This document shows, piece by piece, positions 25,303 through 39,900 of a stretch of 64,000 nt of DNA. The translations under genes were made by a program, and so were the position numbers. The notes beneath the pieces are model-generated. The model did not search any database. It worked only from the letters and a program-made list of their open reading frames with translations, and was not told where the DNA came from. The DNA lies in the NCBI GenBank assembly GCA_029247205.1, contig JAQWLT010000013.1:1-64000 (forward strand), read 5' to 3'. The stretch comes from Phycisphaerales bacterium. GTDB lineage: Bacteria > Planctomycetota > Phycisphaerae > Phycisphaerales > SM1A02. Numbering within the stretch: position 1 is the stretch's first letter; every line of letters begins with the position of its first letter.

Positions 25303-26820
25303 GTGCGAAAGCTGCAGCAAATTGGGTTCGCCACGGTCCTTGCTCTGGGAGCCGACTGTATGGGTGGCAGCGACCCAACTGGCGCATGCTGCGTCGGCAC
25401 ATCCTGCTCGATCGTTACTGAAGCTGAATGTGGCGGCGACTACCTTGGCGACGCCACGAGTTGCTCATTCGACACGTGTAGTGGAGCAGTATGTGCGCCA
25501 CCGACAAGCATTCCGCAGACTCCAGGCTTCGGTGGAAATGCCCATGGGCAAGCGTTGGCATTCGAAGCAGATACGATCGCAGTGGGTGATCCCAGTAACA
25601 ACTTGTCTGCCGGCGCGGTACATCTTTCCACATCTCAAGGCGGTACATGGTCAAGTTTGGTGACGATTCACGGTGCAGCAGCAGGTGAGCAATTCGGAGC
25701 CGATGTGTCAATGTCCGGCAACTGGCTCGCCAGCATGGCAGTTGGCGGTGGGGCCGGGGTGATCGACTTGTTCTACCGAGGTGGCAATGGATGGGCGTGG
25801 CAGGGTCGCATCGAGCCGCCGCTTCAACATGTCTTTCAGATCTCATCTCTCTGTGTCGCCATCGACGGAGCGTGGTTGGCGGTTGCCATGGTCGTTCCGT
25901 TTACGGGTGAGGCAGTGGTTGGGATGTATTACTACCACGCTGGTGTATGGACCTATGTGCAGCGCATTAACTATGGTTTGGCATCCGATATTAGTCTTGA
26001 CATGGACGACGGCCTCTTGGTCGTCGGTCTTCCGACCGTCGTTGTGCAAGGCAGCACGCAGTCCGGCTACGTCAAAATATATGAGTTCAGCGATACATTC
26101 CAAACATGGCTTGAACTGGAGACCTTCCAGCCGACTGGTGGAACGTCATTGACACGGTCTGGTCGAATCGTCTCGACGCAGAATGGTCGGATCGCGTACA
26201 CAATTGGTGGTGTATATGACACAAATGGCGCGTGGCCGTTTCCGACGATGGAGATCATGGACCGCATCGGCGAGACGTGGCAAGTTGTTGGGTCGGTGTC
26301 CTTTGTTTCAACACCCACTCAATTACAGGACATCGATATTCGCTATGACGAGATTGGGGTCTCCTCTTGGGTTCCATCAACTGGGGCGACATCAACGCGT
26401 ATATATGGGCTCGCGTCGCTTCCGTCTATCGAGTTGATTGACTTTATCGCCGATGGAGTCGGGCACTCCCAAGTTGAACTCTACGACAATATGGTTCTCT
26501 TTGATCTGACCAATGTGAACTCATCTCGCGAAGCGAGGGTTGTGCCAGTCTACGACTGCGACGACAACTTTCGAAGTGATGTGTGCGACTTGGAGTATCC
26601 CGGGGCCGATCTCAACGGCGATGGGATGCTCGATCGCTGCGAGTGCTTGGGTAATATAAATTCCCAGGTGGATTCAGTCGTGGATTCTGGCGACGTGTTG
26701 GTATTGATGAGCTTCTACTGGGGCCTCACCAATGGCTACGGCGACTGCAATGGTGATGATGTGTGCAACGTCTATGACCTCTTGATTATTTTGGAGCAGT
26801 GGGGGCCGTGTCCGGAGTAG
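25303..26820 (+). CDS. Secreted beta-propeller-like protein with Cys-rich N-module and dockerin-like tail
   Basis: Exported 505-residue protein starting at GTG 25303 with GGAGA six bases upstream. The leader ends around residue 20. It is followed by a cysteine-rich module, TGACCVGTSCSIVTEAECGG with a further CSFDTC, a small disulfide-rich unit I associate with planctomycete secreted proteins. Residues of about 65-400 contain repeated units such as LAFEADTIAVGDP and VSMSGNWLASMAVGG that look like FG-GAP-type propeller blades. The C-terminus has a divergent dockerin-like pair (VVDSGDVLVLM and GDDVCNVYDLLIIL) ending in QWGPC. Its 3' end overlaps the convergent formylglycine-generating enzyme gene by 35 bases. 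Confidence 0.7.
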   Translation: MRKLQQIGFATVLALGADCMGGSDPTGACCVGTSCSIVTEAECGGDYLGDATSCSFDTCSGAVCAPPTSIPQTPGFGGNAHGQALAFEADTIAVGDPSNNLSAGAVHLSTSQGGTWSSLVTIHGAAAGEQFGADVSMSGNWLASMAVGGGAGVIDLFYRGGNGWAWQGRIEPPLQHVFQISSLCVAIDGAWLAVAMVVPFTGEAVVGMYYYHAGVWTYVQRINYGLASDISLDMDDGLLVVGLPTVVVQGSTQSGYVKIYEFSDTFQTWLELETFQPTGGTSLTRSGRIVSTQNGRIAYTIGGVYDTNGAWPFPTMEIMDRIGETWQVVGSVSFVSTPTQLQDIDIRYDEIGVSSWVPSTGATSTRIYGLASLPSIELIDFIADGVGHSQVELYDNMVLFDLTNVNSSREARVVPVYDCDDNFRSDVCDLEYPGADLNGDGMLDRCECLGNINSQVDSVVDSGDVLVLMSFYWGLTNGYGDCNGDDVCNVYDLLIILEQWGPCPE

Positions 26821-27727
26821 GTTCGGTCGGAGAGACACACCGAAATCCGACATGGCTGAAACTACTATCCGGCGTTGTACTCATCCGAGCACTTGGCCTG
26901 TATGCAGTGCAGTATGAACCGTGGCAAAGGAAAGATCCGCCCTTCTGAAGGCGATACATCGTTGGGCCACGTTGCTCTCCGTCTTCTATCCACTCCCAGA
27001 CATTGCCGATCATGTCATAGGCGTTGAGATCGTTGGGTGGGTATGAGCGCACCGGTGACAAACCAGCATGGCCGTCGGCCTTGGTGTTGGAGTGTGGAAA
27101 CTCGCCTTGCCAAATATTGGCCATGTGACGATCGTCTGGCATCAATTCCGTGCCCCACGCAAGTAGTTCACCGTCATGACCAAAGCGGGCAGCATGTTCC
27201 CATTGGGCTTCGGTTGGCAACTGCTTGCCAGCCCACTTGGCATAGGCCACAGCATCGTCCCATGACACATGCACGACGGGATAGTTGTCCCGACCATCGA
27301 TTGAACTTTCTGGACCTTCTGGGTGACGCCAGTCAGTGCCATGAGTGAACGTCCACCAAGCACCTGCATTCATCAGGTCGATCGACTGGCTGGGCGGTGT
27401 AAACACTGCAGAGCCCGGCTGGAGATCTTCGTCTGGTGGCTTGGGCGTGCCAGGTGGCAGTTGCGCGGCGAGTTCGCTCCATTCAATAGGCCGCTCAGCT
27501 GTGGTGACATAGCCCGTTGACTTGACGAACTTGGCGAATTGGGCGTTTGTCACTTCTGTTTGATCGATCCAAAAACCGTCAACAGTAACTTGCCGGGCTG
27601 GCCGTTCGCTTGCCATCGCCCGGACATCGTCCGATCCCATGGTGAACGTGCCTCCAGGAACCCACACCATGCCATCTTGCTCAGCGATCGCAGCGCAAGC
27701 CATGAGCATGATCGTTGGAACGAGCAT
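26786..27727 (-). CDS. Formylglycine-generating enzyme (sulfatase-modifying factor), exported
   Basis: Converts the active-site cysteine of sulfatases to formylglycine. The 313-residue protein has a short signal peptide at its N-terminus and the FGE-sulfatase domain from VWVPGGTFTMGSD, through WIDQTEVTNAQFAKFV, LPTEAQWEHAAR and NVWEWIEDG, to GGSFLCHGSYC. The two cysteines of the last block, Cys268 and Cys273, correspond to the pair that binds copper and performs catalysis in true FGEs, so an active enzyme is likely rather than a generic SUMF1-like protein. The ATG at 27727 lies 7 bases after the PoxB-like stop, suggesting one transcript. A probable client is the tandem sulfatase at 45969-48947. 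Confidence 0.85.
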   Translation of the reverse strand: MLVPTIMLMACAAIAEQDGMVWVPGGTFTMGSDDVRAMASERPARQVTVDGFWIDQTEVTNAQFAKFVKSTGYVTTAERPIEWSELAAQLPPGTPKPPDEDLQPGSAVFTPPSQSIDLMNAGAWWTFTHGTDWRHPEGPESSIDGRDNYPVVHVSWDDAVAYAKWAGKQLPTEAQWEHAARFGHDGELLAWGTELMPDDRHMANIWQGEFPHSNTKADGHAGLSPVRSYPPNDLNAYDMIGNVWEWIEDGEQRGPTMYRLQKGGSFLCHGSYCTAYRPSARMSTTPDSSFSHVGFRCVSPTEPTPDTAPTAPK

Positions 27728-27734
27728 CGGTTTG

Positions 27735-31886
<4,152 letters not shown>

Positions 31887-31889
31887 GGG

Positions 31890-32084
31890 CTATTCCTCCC
31901 ACCAGGTGCGAAAGCTCGCCCACACACGCGAAGGCATGGCCATGCAGATCATGGCCAGGCTCATGGTGATGCCAATAAAGCGGATATTGATGTCGACTGG
32001 CTCAATGACCATTGAGGCAATGAGGCCGACAATGCCCACCCAGCCCATGGCGGATCGTTTCCATGTATTGATCCAGTCCAGCAT
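31890..32084 (-). CDS. Small two-helix membrane protein
   Basis: A 64-residue frame from ATG 32084 with GGAG seven bases upstream. After a short polar N-terminus (MLDWINTWKRSAM) come two hydrophobic helices, GWVGIVGLIASMVI and FIGITMSLAMICMAM, and a basic/aromatic tail ending WWEE. No family is recognised. The ribosome binding site, the clean helix boundaries and the tight fit against the isocitrate dehydrogenase stop make it more credible than the longer overlapping frames on the same strand. Possibly a small envelope or stress protein; function unknown. Confidence 0.5.
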   Translation of the reverse strand: MLDWINTWKRSAMGWVGIVGLIASMVIEPVDINIRFIGITMSLAMICMAMPSRVWASFRTWWEE

Positions 32085-32180
32085 TCCGTTGCTCCACCGG
32101 CCGGTCGGCCGCTGTGAGGATACCGCCGCTGCCGGGCTCGTGCAGTTGCTTGACCGCTGTTTAGTGGCGATACTAGGGCC

Positions 32181-33002
32181 ATGAATCGACTCAAGACAAT
32201 CGTTGCCTGTGTGCTGGGTATTGCTGCCACTGGGTTTGCGGACGACGGGCTGGGCAAGGCCAAACAGCTTACGCCAGCAGACGTAAGCCAAATTCGCACG
32301 CAATTGCCGGGCGTCGTCCTTCGCCCCGCACCCCATGTTCCGCCCCTGGGCGATGCCTCGCAGTGGTATCCACTCCGGGATGTTGAGTTGCTGTACGACC
32401 GGCCGGTCGATGCAGGCAAGACGGCCACGCTGGCGATGAAGCCGACAACTCGCAAGCCCGGCCACCCTGTCGGAAGCCGCGGTGGTGGTTGGATGATGAC
32501 GGTTTCGGATGGCGCAACGAGATACTTGAGTGAACGCAAGGGTGAAGGCGTTGTGATCCCAACTGAAGTGGCCGTGGCCGACGGGTTGCTGATTCGACTG
32601 AACCCGCCCGAGCCACTTGTGCTGGAAGGAATTGAATCGGGAAAGACTGCATCACGGGATATCACGGTCAAGATCTATGATGTTGGTGATCCCAGTGTGG
32701 TGACACACTCTGGAAAGGTTACCTGTACGTGGCGAGATCTTGGTGGTTGGCGAGTCAAGACGCCGATGGGTGAACATGACACGCGTTTGGTGTGCGTGTC
32801 CTATTCAGGAAGTGTCGGACCCGCCTCCGTGAGTGCTCAGAAGTACATGTTTCTTGAGCAGGGCGTCGGCCCGGTTGCGTTTAGTGATGCAAGAGAGATT
32901 TCAGCTTTCCTCTTCTACAACAACGACGCTGATCATGGAGGGATCTTGCGGCATCGATCGGATGCAGATGCTGCATCGCCCGCAGGGGAAGCAGCAAAGT
33001 AG
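32181..33002 (+). CDS. Secreted protein of unknown function
   Basis: A 273-residue protein with a clear signal peptide (MNRLKTIVACVLGIAATGFA). The mature part is beta-rich with many Val/Thr/Gly strands, for example VLEGIESGKTASRDITVKIY, and several short Pro-rich links. The cysteines in KVTCTW and LVCVSY may form a disulfide. No catalytic motif or known domain was recognised. It is divergent from the small membrane protein gene, and the 96 bases between them contain CGGCCG twice, separated by two bases (32098-32111), which could be an operator. Confidence 0.6.
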   Translation: MNRLKTIVACVLGIAATGFADDGLGKAKQLTPADVSQIRTQLPGVVLRPAPHVPPLGDASQWYPLRDVELLYDRPVDAGKTATLAMKPTTRKPGHPVGSRGGGWMMTVSDGATRYLSERKGEGVVIPTEVAVADGLLIRLNPPEPLVLEGIESGKTASRDITVKIYDVGDPSVVTHSGKVTCTWRDLGGWRVKTPMGEHDTRLVCVSYSGSVGPASVSAQKYMFLEQGVGPVAFSDAREISAFLFYNNDADHGGILRHRSDADAASPAGEAAK

Positions 33003-33067
33003 AGTCTTCATTTGGCGATGTATGTGTCGTTGATGGTTGTGCGACGGCTATTTGAGCCTCGGCTACC

Positions 33068-34369
33068 ATGGCGGCCATGATCATCACCACCCTGTCGTTG
33101 CTTGCGGTGCTTCTTGCGCCTTCGCCTCATCACAAGTACGGACTCACCGAGGCCATGCCTCGACTGGATGGCACGATACGTGTCGCGTCCTACAACATGC
33201 TCAACTTCTTCGACCAGCAGGACGACCCGTCTCTGCAAGGAGAATACGACGACTTTGGCGACAATCCTGGTCCTACGTCGTTTGAGCGATGTCAAGAATT
33301 AGCGGCCTCGATCAAGGCGATCAATGCTGATGTGCTTGCACTTGAGGAGATTGAATCGCTGGAGGCCATCGAGTGGTTCCGCGATCGCTTTCTGGAGGGC
33401 ATGGGCTACGACCATGCCGCAGCCAAGGACGTTGGCTACTACCGTGGTGTCGAGCAGGGAGTACTCAGTAGATTTCCTATTACCAATGTCAGTACCTGGC
33501 CTAAGGCCGATCTTGGCAAGGTGAACCGAACCGGCGGAGGGTGGGCAGACGTTCCTCCTGGCAAAACCGATATCAAGTTTCAGCGAAGCCCGCTCTTTGT
33601 GACTGTTCGTACGCCAGGGGGATATGAGCTCTCCCTTTTTGCAGTGCATCACAAGGCTGGACGCGACCGTTGGCTTCGTGAGGCCGAGGCTCTGCAGATT
33701 GTGGACTACATCTCGCAGCTATCGCAGCAGGACCCCGAGAAGAACATCATTGTGCTTGGTGATTTCAACGCTCAGCCTTGGGATCGCTCAATGCAGGTCT
33801 ACTTCCGAAGTGGGATGGTAGATGCCATGACGCTGCGTGGTGTCAACATGAAGTATGACGATGCTTCACCTCTTCGCAGAACGCATACAAGCGGTCGCAT
33901 CATCGATTACATCCTCCTGAATCATGCTGCACTTGGAGAGTTGGTAGCAGGGAGCGGGTTCGTGCTTGGCACCAGTGCCGAGGATTATGACTGGCGGAAC
34001 GACCCGATCCCAGCGGGCTATGCATCAGATCACTACCCGATCGTGATTGATCTAGTTCCACGTGATGGGGAAGGTGACAGTGTGACTGCATCCATGTGGC
34101 CACGATCGGCAACTGGGACAGCGCTCGCTGCTGCTGCCAAAGCACCAAAGCCAACTCCCCGGGTAGCAAGTCCGGCCCCAAAGCCAAATGCTGAACCGGC
34201 GGCAAGTGGTCCCGGCGCATTCATGGCCTCAAAGCGAAGTAAGAAGTTTCACAAGTCAACCTGCCATAATGCCAAGCGGATCAAGGAGTCGAATCAAGTC
34301 ACTTATGACTCGATCGAAGAGGCCCAAGAAGCAGGCAAAGAGCCAGCAGGCTGCTGCAAGCCGAGTTGA
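33068..34369 (+). CDS. Exported endonuclease/exonuclease/phosphatase-family protein with C-terminal Ada-like zinc module
   Basis: Metal-dependent phosphoesterase fold, 433 residues, with a leader of about 18 residues. The active-site blocks are SYNMLNFFD (metal-binding Asn), LALEEIESL, FAVHHKAGRD, VLGDFNAQPWD and SDHYPIVIDL. Residues of about 330-385 are a Pro/Ala-rich linker. The final 50 residues, starting at FMASKRSKKFHKSTC and ending PAGCCKPS, look like the small cysteine/histidine zinc module related to the Ada metal-binding domain that is often attached to nucleases. An extracellular nuclease or phosphodiesterase is the best guess. ATG 33077 is an alternative start. Confidence 0.78.
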   Translation: MAAMIITTLSLLAVLLAPSPHHKYGLTEAMPRLDGTIRVASYNMLNFFDQQDDPSLQGEYDDFGDNPGPTSFERCQELAASIKAINADVLALEEIESLEAIEWFRDRFLEGMGYDHAAAKDVGYYRGVEQGVLSRFPITNVSTWPKADLGKVNRTGGGWADVPPGKTDIKFQRSPLFVTVRTPGGYELSLFAVHHKAGRDRWLREAEALQIVDYISQLSQQDPEKNIIVLGDFNAQPWDRSMQVYFRSGMVDAMTLRGVNMKYDDASPLRRTHTSGRIIDYILLNHAALGELVAGSGFVLGTSAEDYDWRNDPIPAGYASDHYPIVIDLVPRDGEGDSVTASMWPRSATGTALAAAAKAPKPTPRVASPAPKPNAEPAASGPGAFMASKRSKKFHKSTCHNAKRIKESNQVTYDSIEEAQEAGKEPAGCCKPS

Positions 34370-34418
34370 CGCGGCATACGGGTACTGAGAACACCGAATC
34401 AGCAGTGAAGTTTGCGTG

Positions 34419-34435
34419 TGCCTGCTTTGCAGGCA
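34419..34435. terminator. Inverted repeat between convergent nuclease and CDF genes
   Basis: TGCCTGC and GCAGGCA pair perfectly around TTT, midway between the stop at 34369 and the convergent stop at 34442. A shared bidirectional terminator is likely. Confidence 0.5.
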
Positions 34436-34441
34436 GATACA

Positions 34442-35356
34442 TCAGCCATCTAATCTGCTGGCCTCGACTTCAATGAAGACGCGTCCAATATCGGGGTGGG
34501 CTGCTTTAATCTCGCATGTCAGCGTTTCGATCGCTTGCTCAAGATCGCCCGCTGGCAGGTCATTGCGGGCGTCTATGCTGATTGTCAGCAGTACATGATT
34601 TGGGCCCATATGCAGCGTCAACACTTCATTTACATGCTCAACTGCAGATAACGCGGCCGCGCGAGCATGCACATCTGCGACGAGTTCTGGGTCGGCAGCT
34701 TCGCCAATGAGCAGCGACTTCGTGCGCACAGCGAGCCAGATAGCCGTGCTGGCAAGAATGCAACCGATGCCAATCGATGCGATGCCGTCAAAGATCGGAA
34801 GTGCCAGCACCTGACTGAGCGTCAATCCAATCGCGGCCACTATAAGTCCGAGGAGTGCTGCTGAGTCTTCAAATAGAACCACAAAAAGTGTGGGGTCCTT
34901 TGACGCTCGCACGGTGGCGGCGAGCCCTCGCCCTCGCATCTGACCACGAAACGCTCGCCATGCAAACCACCAAGCGACACTTTCAAACGCGGCCGCGAGC
35001 GCAAGCACGATGTAATTGATGAATGGATCGGTGATCGGCTCGGGATGTAATACGCGGTGCACGCCCTCATAGATCGAGACTCCGGCACCGACTGCAAAGA
35101 CCATAATGGCAACGATGAAGGACCAGAAGTAGATCTCTTTGCCGTGGCCGAAGGGAAATCGCTCGTCTGCTGGTCGTTGGGCCCGCTTCATGCCGTACAG
35201 GAGCAGGCCCTGATTTCCTGTATCAACGACGGAGTGAATGCCCTCGGCCATCATCGCCGCTGAGCCGGTAAACGCGGCCGCAACAAATTTGGTAATAGCA
35301 ATCAGGCCATTGCCGAACAGGGCGGCATAGATGACAAATTTTGTGCCGTGCGCCAT
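34442..35356 (-). CDS. Cation diffusion facilitator family metal transporter
   Basis: Exports a divalent metal, probably zinc or similar, in exchange for protons. The 304-residue protein has about six membrane helices and a C-terminal cytoplasmic domain (from LIGEAADPELVADVHARA). The first metal-site helix carries HSVVD, and the fifth helix carries EDSAALLG, where the first ligand is Glu rather than the His of most zinc CDFs. This Glu-Asp pair resembles the ZNT9-like branch, so the metal may differ. The PFGHGKE block is the family signature. It stands alone, converging on the nuclease-like gene. Confidence 0.87.
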   Translation of the reverse strand: MAHGTKFVIYAALFGNGLIAITKFVAAAFTGSAAMMAEGIHSVVDTGNQGLLLYGMKRAQRPADERFPFGHGKEIYFWSFIVAIMVFAVGAGVSIYEGVHRVLHPEPITDPFINYIVLALAAAFESVAWWFAWRAFRGQMRGRGLAATVRASKDPTLFVVLFEDSAALLGLIVAAIGLTLSQVLALPIFDGIASIGIGCILASTAIWLAVRTKSLLIGEAADPELVADVHARAAALSAVEHVNEVLTLHMGPNHVLLTISIDARNDLPAGDLEQAIETLTCEIKAAHPDIGRVFIEVEASRLDG

Positions 35357-35394
35357 AGGGCAGGCATCGTAGCGACAACACGGATACCTGTGCT

Positions 35395-36912
35395 CTAGCT
35401 TAGCAGCGGTCGCATCACGGTTCCAGCCACATCTGTCAGTCGGAAGTCGCGGCCCTGATGGCGATAGGTCAACTTGGTGTGGTCAACGCCGAGCAGATGA
35501 AGCATTGTGGCGTGCAAGTCGTGCACGCTGACCGGATTTTCGACAATGTTGTACGAGTAGTCATCCGTCTTGCCATAACTGATTCCAGGCTTTACGCCTC
35601 CGCCAGCCATCCAGATCGTGAAGCAGCGGGGGTGGTGATCGCGGCCATAATTTTCGGCAGTCAGTGTGCCTTGGCTATAGACGGTTCGGCCAAACTCGCC
35701 GCCCCACAGTACGAGCGTGTCGTCAAGCATGCCACGCTGTTTGAGATCCTTCAGCAGTGCTGCTTGGCCTTGATCTACCGCCTTGCACTGCGCGCGAATT
35801 TCGGTTGGAAGATTGCCATGTTGGTCCCATCCCCGCATGTACAACTGAATAAACCGAACGCCTCGCTCGGCAAGACGTCGAGCCTGCAGGCAGTTTGCAG
35901 AGAAACTGCCTGGGGTGCGGACATCAGGCCCATACATGTCGAGCGTCGCGTCGCTTTCGCCACTGATGTCGGTGAGTTCCGGTACCGACATCTGCATGCG
36001 GAAGGCCATTTCGTGCTGGGCGATGCGGGCGAGTGATTCTTCGTCGCCGCTCTGCGCGTATTCAGCTTCGTTGATGGCTGAAGCAAGGTCGAGCATTTGT
36101 CGACGGTCATCTCGGGATACGCCATCTGGATTCTGAAGATAGAGCACAGCGTCCTTGCCTGATCGCAGTTGGCATCCCTGATGTTCGCTGGGTAGGAATC
36201 CGGTGCCCCAGAAGCGGGCACTCAAGGCCTGCATATTGCCAACGCCCTGCGTAATAAGGACGACAAAGGCGGGCAGGTCTTGGTTCACGCTGCCAAGGCC
36301 ATAACTCATCCACGATCCGAAACTGGGTCGCCCCGGCTGTTCCTGGCCGGTTTGGAAGAATGTGATGCCGGGCTCGTGATTGATCGACTCGGTATGCATC
36401 GTGCGGACAAAGCACATGTCGCCCGCCATCTGGGCCGTGTGCGGGAGCAATTCTGAGATCATCATGCCGTCTTCGGAATTCTCATACCGCTGAAACTTGA
36501 AGATGGAAGGCGCAACTGGAAAGCGAGCCTGGCCACTGGTCATACCAGTAATACGTTGTCCCATGCGAATGGAGTCTGGTAAATCTTGGTCGTAGCGGGC
36601 CTGCAGGCCCGGCTTGTAATCGAAGAGATCAAGTTGGCTTGGCGCACCCTCCATGTGCATGTAGATGACACGCTTGGCCTTTGGCGCAAAGTGGGGCAGT
36701 GCTGGCAGGCCAAGGTTTGAGAGCACCGCAGCTTCGGCTGCTGCATGCGATCCTGCCTGGGCCTGATCACCCAGCAAGGAACCAAGCGCAGTGACGCCAA
36801 GCCCGCCCGTCATCGTTGATGCCATCGAACCAAAGAAACGCCGCCGCGTTAAGTTGCGAAGGTACTCCTCGAGCGGGTCGGCACCGGGTCGATCATTGGG
36901 AGTGGGGTTCAT
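35395..36912 (-). CDS. DUF1501 protein with twin-arginine signal
   Basis: A 505-residue protein exported folded, as shown by the twin-arginine motif TRRRFFGS at about residue 22. It belongs to the DUF1501 group, distantly related to alkaline phosphatases and sulfatases: [53 protein letters not shown] and [15 protein letters not shown]. In planctomycetes it is nearly always encoded with a cytochrome/DUF1549/DUF1553 protein, as here, three bases upstream. The reaction of the pair is not established. Confidence 0.88.
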   Translation of the reverse strand: MNPTPNDRPGADPLEEYLRNLTRRRFFGSMASTMTGGLGVTALGSLLGDQAQAGSHAAAEAAVLSNLGLPALPHFAPKAKRVIYMHMEGAPSQLDLFDYKPGLQARYDQDLPDSIRMGQRITGMTSGQARFPVAPSIFKFQRYENSEDGMMISELLPHTAQMAGDMCFVRTMHTESINHEPGITFFQTGQEQPGRPSFGSWMSYGLGSVNQDLPAFVVLITQGVGNMQALSARFWGTGFLPSEHQGCQLRSGKDAVLYLQNPDGVSRDDRRQMLDLASAINEAEYAQSGDEESLARIAQHEMAFRMQMSVPELTDISGESDATLDMYGPDVRTPGSFSANCLQARRLAERGVRFIQLYMRGWDQHGNLPTEIRAQCKAVDQGQAALLKDLKQRGMLDDTLVLWGGEFGRTVYSQGTLTAENYGRDHHPRCFTIWMAGGGVKPGISYGKTDDYSYNIVENPVSVHDLHATMLHLLGVDHTKLTYRHQGRDFRLTDVAGTVMRPLLS

Positions 36913-36915
36913 GAG

Positions 36916-39900
36916 TCAGTCCTTGACGATAGCGGCATCGCTTGAGAGTACCGCGGAAGCGAGCATGGTCCATGCAGCAAGTTCAGCAGATTCAACATCC
37001 TCGGGTGTCGGCGTTTCGCCCACGCTTATCAGTGCCGCAGCATCACTCGCCGACTCGCCATACCTCGTTCGCCAGCTCACCAGGGCGGTCTGCATGGCAG
37101 TTCTGATGGTGGGTGTGGGCGGTGAGCCTGTGCAGCGTCGGTAGAGTTCGATCAATCGGTCTTGATCGCCGCCGCTACTTTCCAATACGCGGGCGGCTGT
37201 TTCTCGGGCGGCTTCAACAAACTGTGGATCGTTCCATAGCACCAGCGCCTGCAGCGGCGTGTTGGTGGGTATCCGCCGTGCGGTACAGAATTCTCGCGTC
37301 GGGGCGTCGAACATCACCATTGACGGTGGTGGAGCGGCACGCTTCCAATAGGTGTAGAGACTGCGTCGCCACAGGTCGTTCCCCTCACCTTGCATGAACG
37401 TGCGTGTATTTGACTGCGGCATCGCCACTTCTTGCCACAGTCCATCAGGCTGATAGGGTTTTACGCTCGGGCCACCTGCCTGTTCGACGAGGAGTCCAGA
37501 CACGTGCAAAGCCTGATCGCGAATCTGTTCGGCTGTGAGCCGTTGCCGTGGGTAGGTGGCGTAAGTACCGTCGCCAACGCCCGCTGTTTGGCGATAAGTG
37601 GCGCTCAGCACGATCTGTCGAATGGTGTCTTGTACGTTCCAGTCATCGCGTAGATCCGCTGCGAGCCAGTCGAGCAGGCCCGGGTGCGTTGGCCACTGGC
37701 CCTGCACTCCAAAGTCATCCACAGTATCGGTCAGTCCGCGACCAAAGAAGTGTTGCCAGAGACGATTCGCAAACACGCGACTTGTAATTGGGTTGTCATC
37801 GCCCACCGTCCACTCGGCAAGATCAAGACGACTCAGTGAGTCGCCCTCGATCGTGCCGAGCACAGCCGGCACTGCCCGCGACACGGGTCTTGATTCGTCG
37901 GCCCCATCGTACGTGCCTCGCATCATGACATAGGTCATGCGAGGCTCGTCGCGTTCCTTCATCACCATGGTTCGGGGGGCGGCATCGCGAATGTCGGCCA
38001 CTTCCTTGTCGGCGAGATCCATCTTGGCAGTCAGTGCGCGATACCGCGGTGAGAAGGCGAGCCGCCATGCGGCATCTCGGTCGATCGCCAATTGTTCAGG
38101 CACGAGCGTCTCTGGAAGCACCATTGCGACCGCATCGCCTTGCAAGTGTTCGTCGGCCACGATTGCTCGGTGATACATGCTTCCAGCACCGCCGGTGTTG
38201 ACGAATTTGCACACCATCGTACTGCGTCCGGCTGGAATCTCGAAGCTGACTTGTTCTTGGTCCGGGGCAGCCCCGCGATCTACCCGAGCCTCATGTACGA
38301 GGCGCCCATTGAGATAGACCTGTAACCCGTCATCGCTGCCCATCGATAACTCAACGGTTCGCGGAAGGGGCGAGAAGAGTTCTCGGGCTACAAACTCGGC
38401 ACCAATTCCCTGCGCGAGCGACACGATTTCGGCTTCCTTGACGCCGGGCGCATATCGCCAAGACTGCCCCTTGTACTTCGCTTTGAAGTCAAGAGGACCA
38501 ATTGCTTCAGGGCCGAAGACAGTGTCATAGGCTTGTGGCCCATCAACTGTGGCGAATGGTCCAACGATGTACCAGTTGCTCATAACTGTCGGTAGTCGTT
38601 GTAGCGATTTGGTGCTGGCGTTGGCAACATGAAGACCAACATGGCCTGGGCTGTGCTTTGCATAGGGCGAGTGAAAGTGCAGATGTACTGTGATCTCGGT
38701 TCCGCCTTCAAAGCCAAATGGATTGTCGGCGATGAACATCGCCACGCGATCCCCACGATCTTGGTGGGCGTCGATCGCCCACATGCGTCCATCGTCGTTT
38801 CGCATCGCGTTGACGAGCTTGAAGTCGCCGTCTGGTTGTTCGGTATCTGCCCAAGCCCAACTGAAATTGATTTGTTGGCTGCGATCAGGGTCGGCTGTGG
38901 GGGAGATCGAGGCCTCGATACCGCTGAGAATCATATTGCCATTCCCAGCCCGTCCCGGCCCGCCCTGCGGCAGCGACTCGTGCTGCAAGACTTCGAGCAG
39001 TATCGCCCGTAAGTCGGTGCGATCGGTGTGCAGGTGCAAAGTCCAATCATCGTTGTCTGGACTCTCGCCCGATGCCAGGACGTTGCCATCAACTTGCACG
39101 TCAAGGGTGGCTCCGCCCTCACTGTGGGCATCTGTGATTGCAGGCTGTGTCCAGTTCCAGTTGTCATCTTCTAGCAGCGAACTTGTAAAGGCATCCATCG
39201 CCTCATCTTCGTCGGTCGTTCGCTCGGCTCGCTCGGCGTCAAGTGCAGCAAGGTGTTGTTCGATCGCATCGAGCTCGGCTTGACGCTCGGGCGATAACAA
39301 TTGCAGTTCTGGCTCGAGTGCGCGTGTCGGGTCAGGCGACTGACCATAGAGCCCAGGCTCTTCATTGTTATTGAAGAAGGCAAGCAGGCCGTAGTAATCG
39401 TCCATCGTGATAGGATCAAACTTGTGATCGTGGCACTGCGAACAACTGATGGTCAGGCCAAGAAAGACGGTTCCGTATGTATTCGTACGATCAACGGCGT
39501 AAGCGAGTAAGTACTCTTCGTCAATGGCACCACCCTCGTCGGTCGTAACATGGCAGCGATTGAAGCCACTCGCCACTTGTTGCTCGAGCGTTGCATCTTC
39601 GATCAAGTCACCGGCAAGCTGTTCGGTGATAAATTGATCGAGCGGCATATTGGTGCGGTACGCATCGATGACCCAGTCGCGATATGGCCAGATCGATCGG
39701 CCGGCGTCCATATGGATGCCAGCAGTGTCTGCGTAGCGGGCAAGATCGAGCCATGGCGTTGCCATGTGTTCGGCGTAGCGAGTGGCGTAGGGCTCTTCGG
39801 TAAGTAACTGATCAACGAGCGTTGCCAGCGGGTCGGATCCGGCCTGCGATCCAAGAAAGGCATTGAGCTCATCGGTAGTAGGGGGTAGTCCGGTGAGGTC

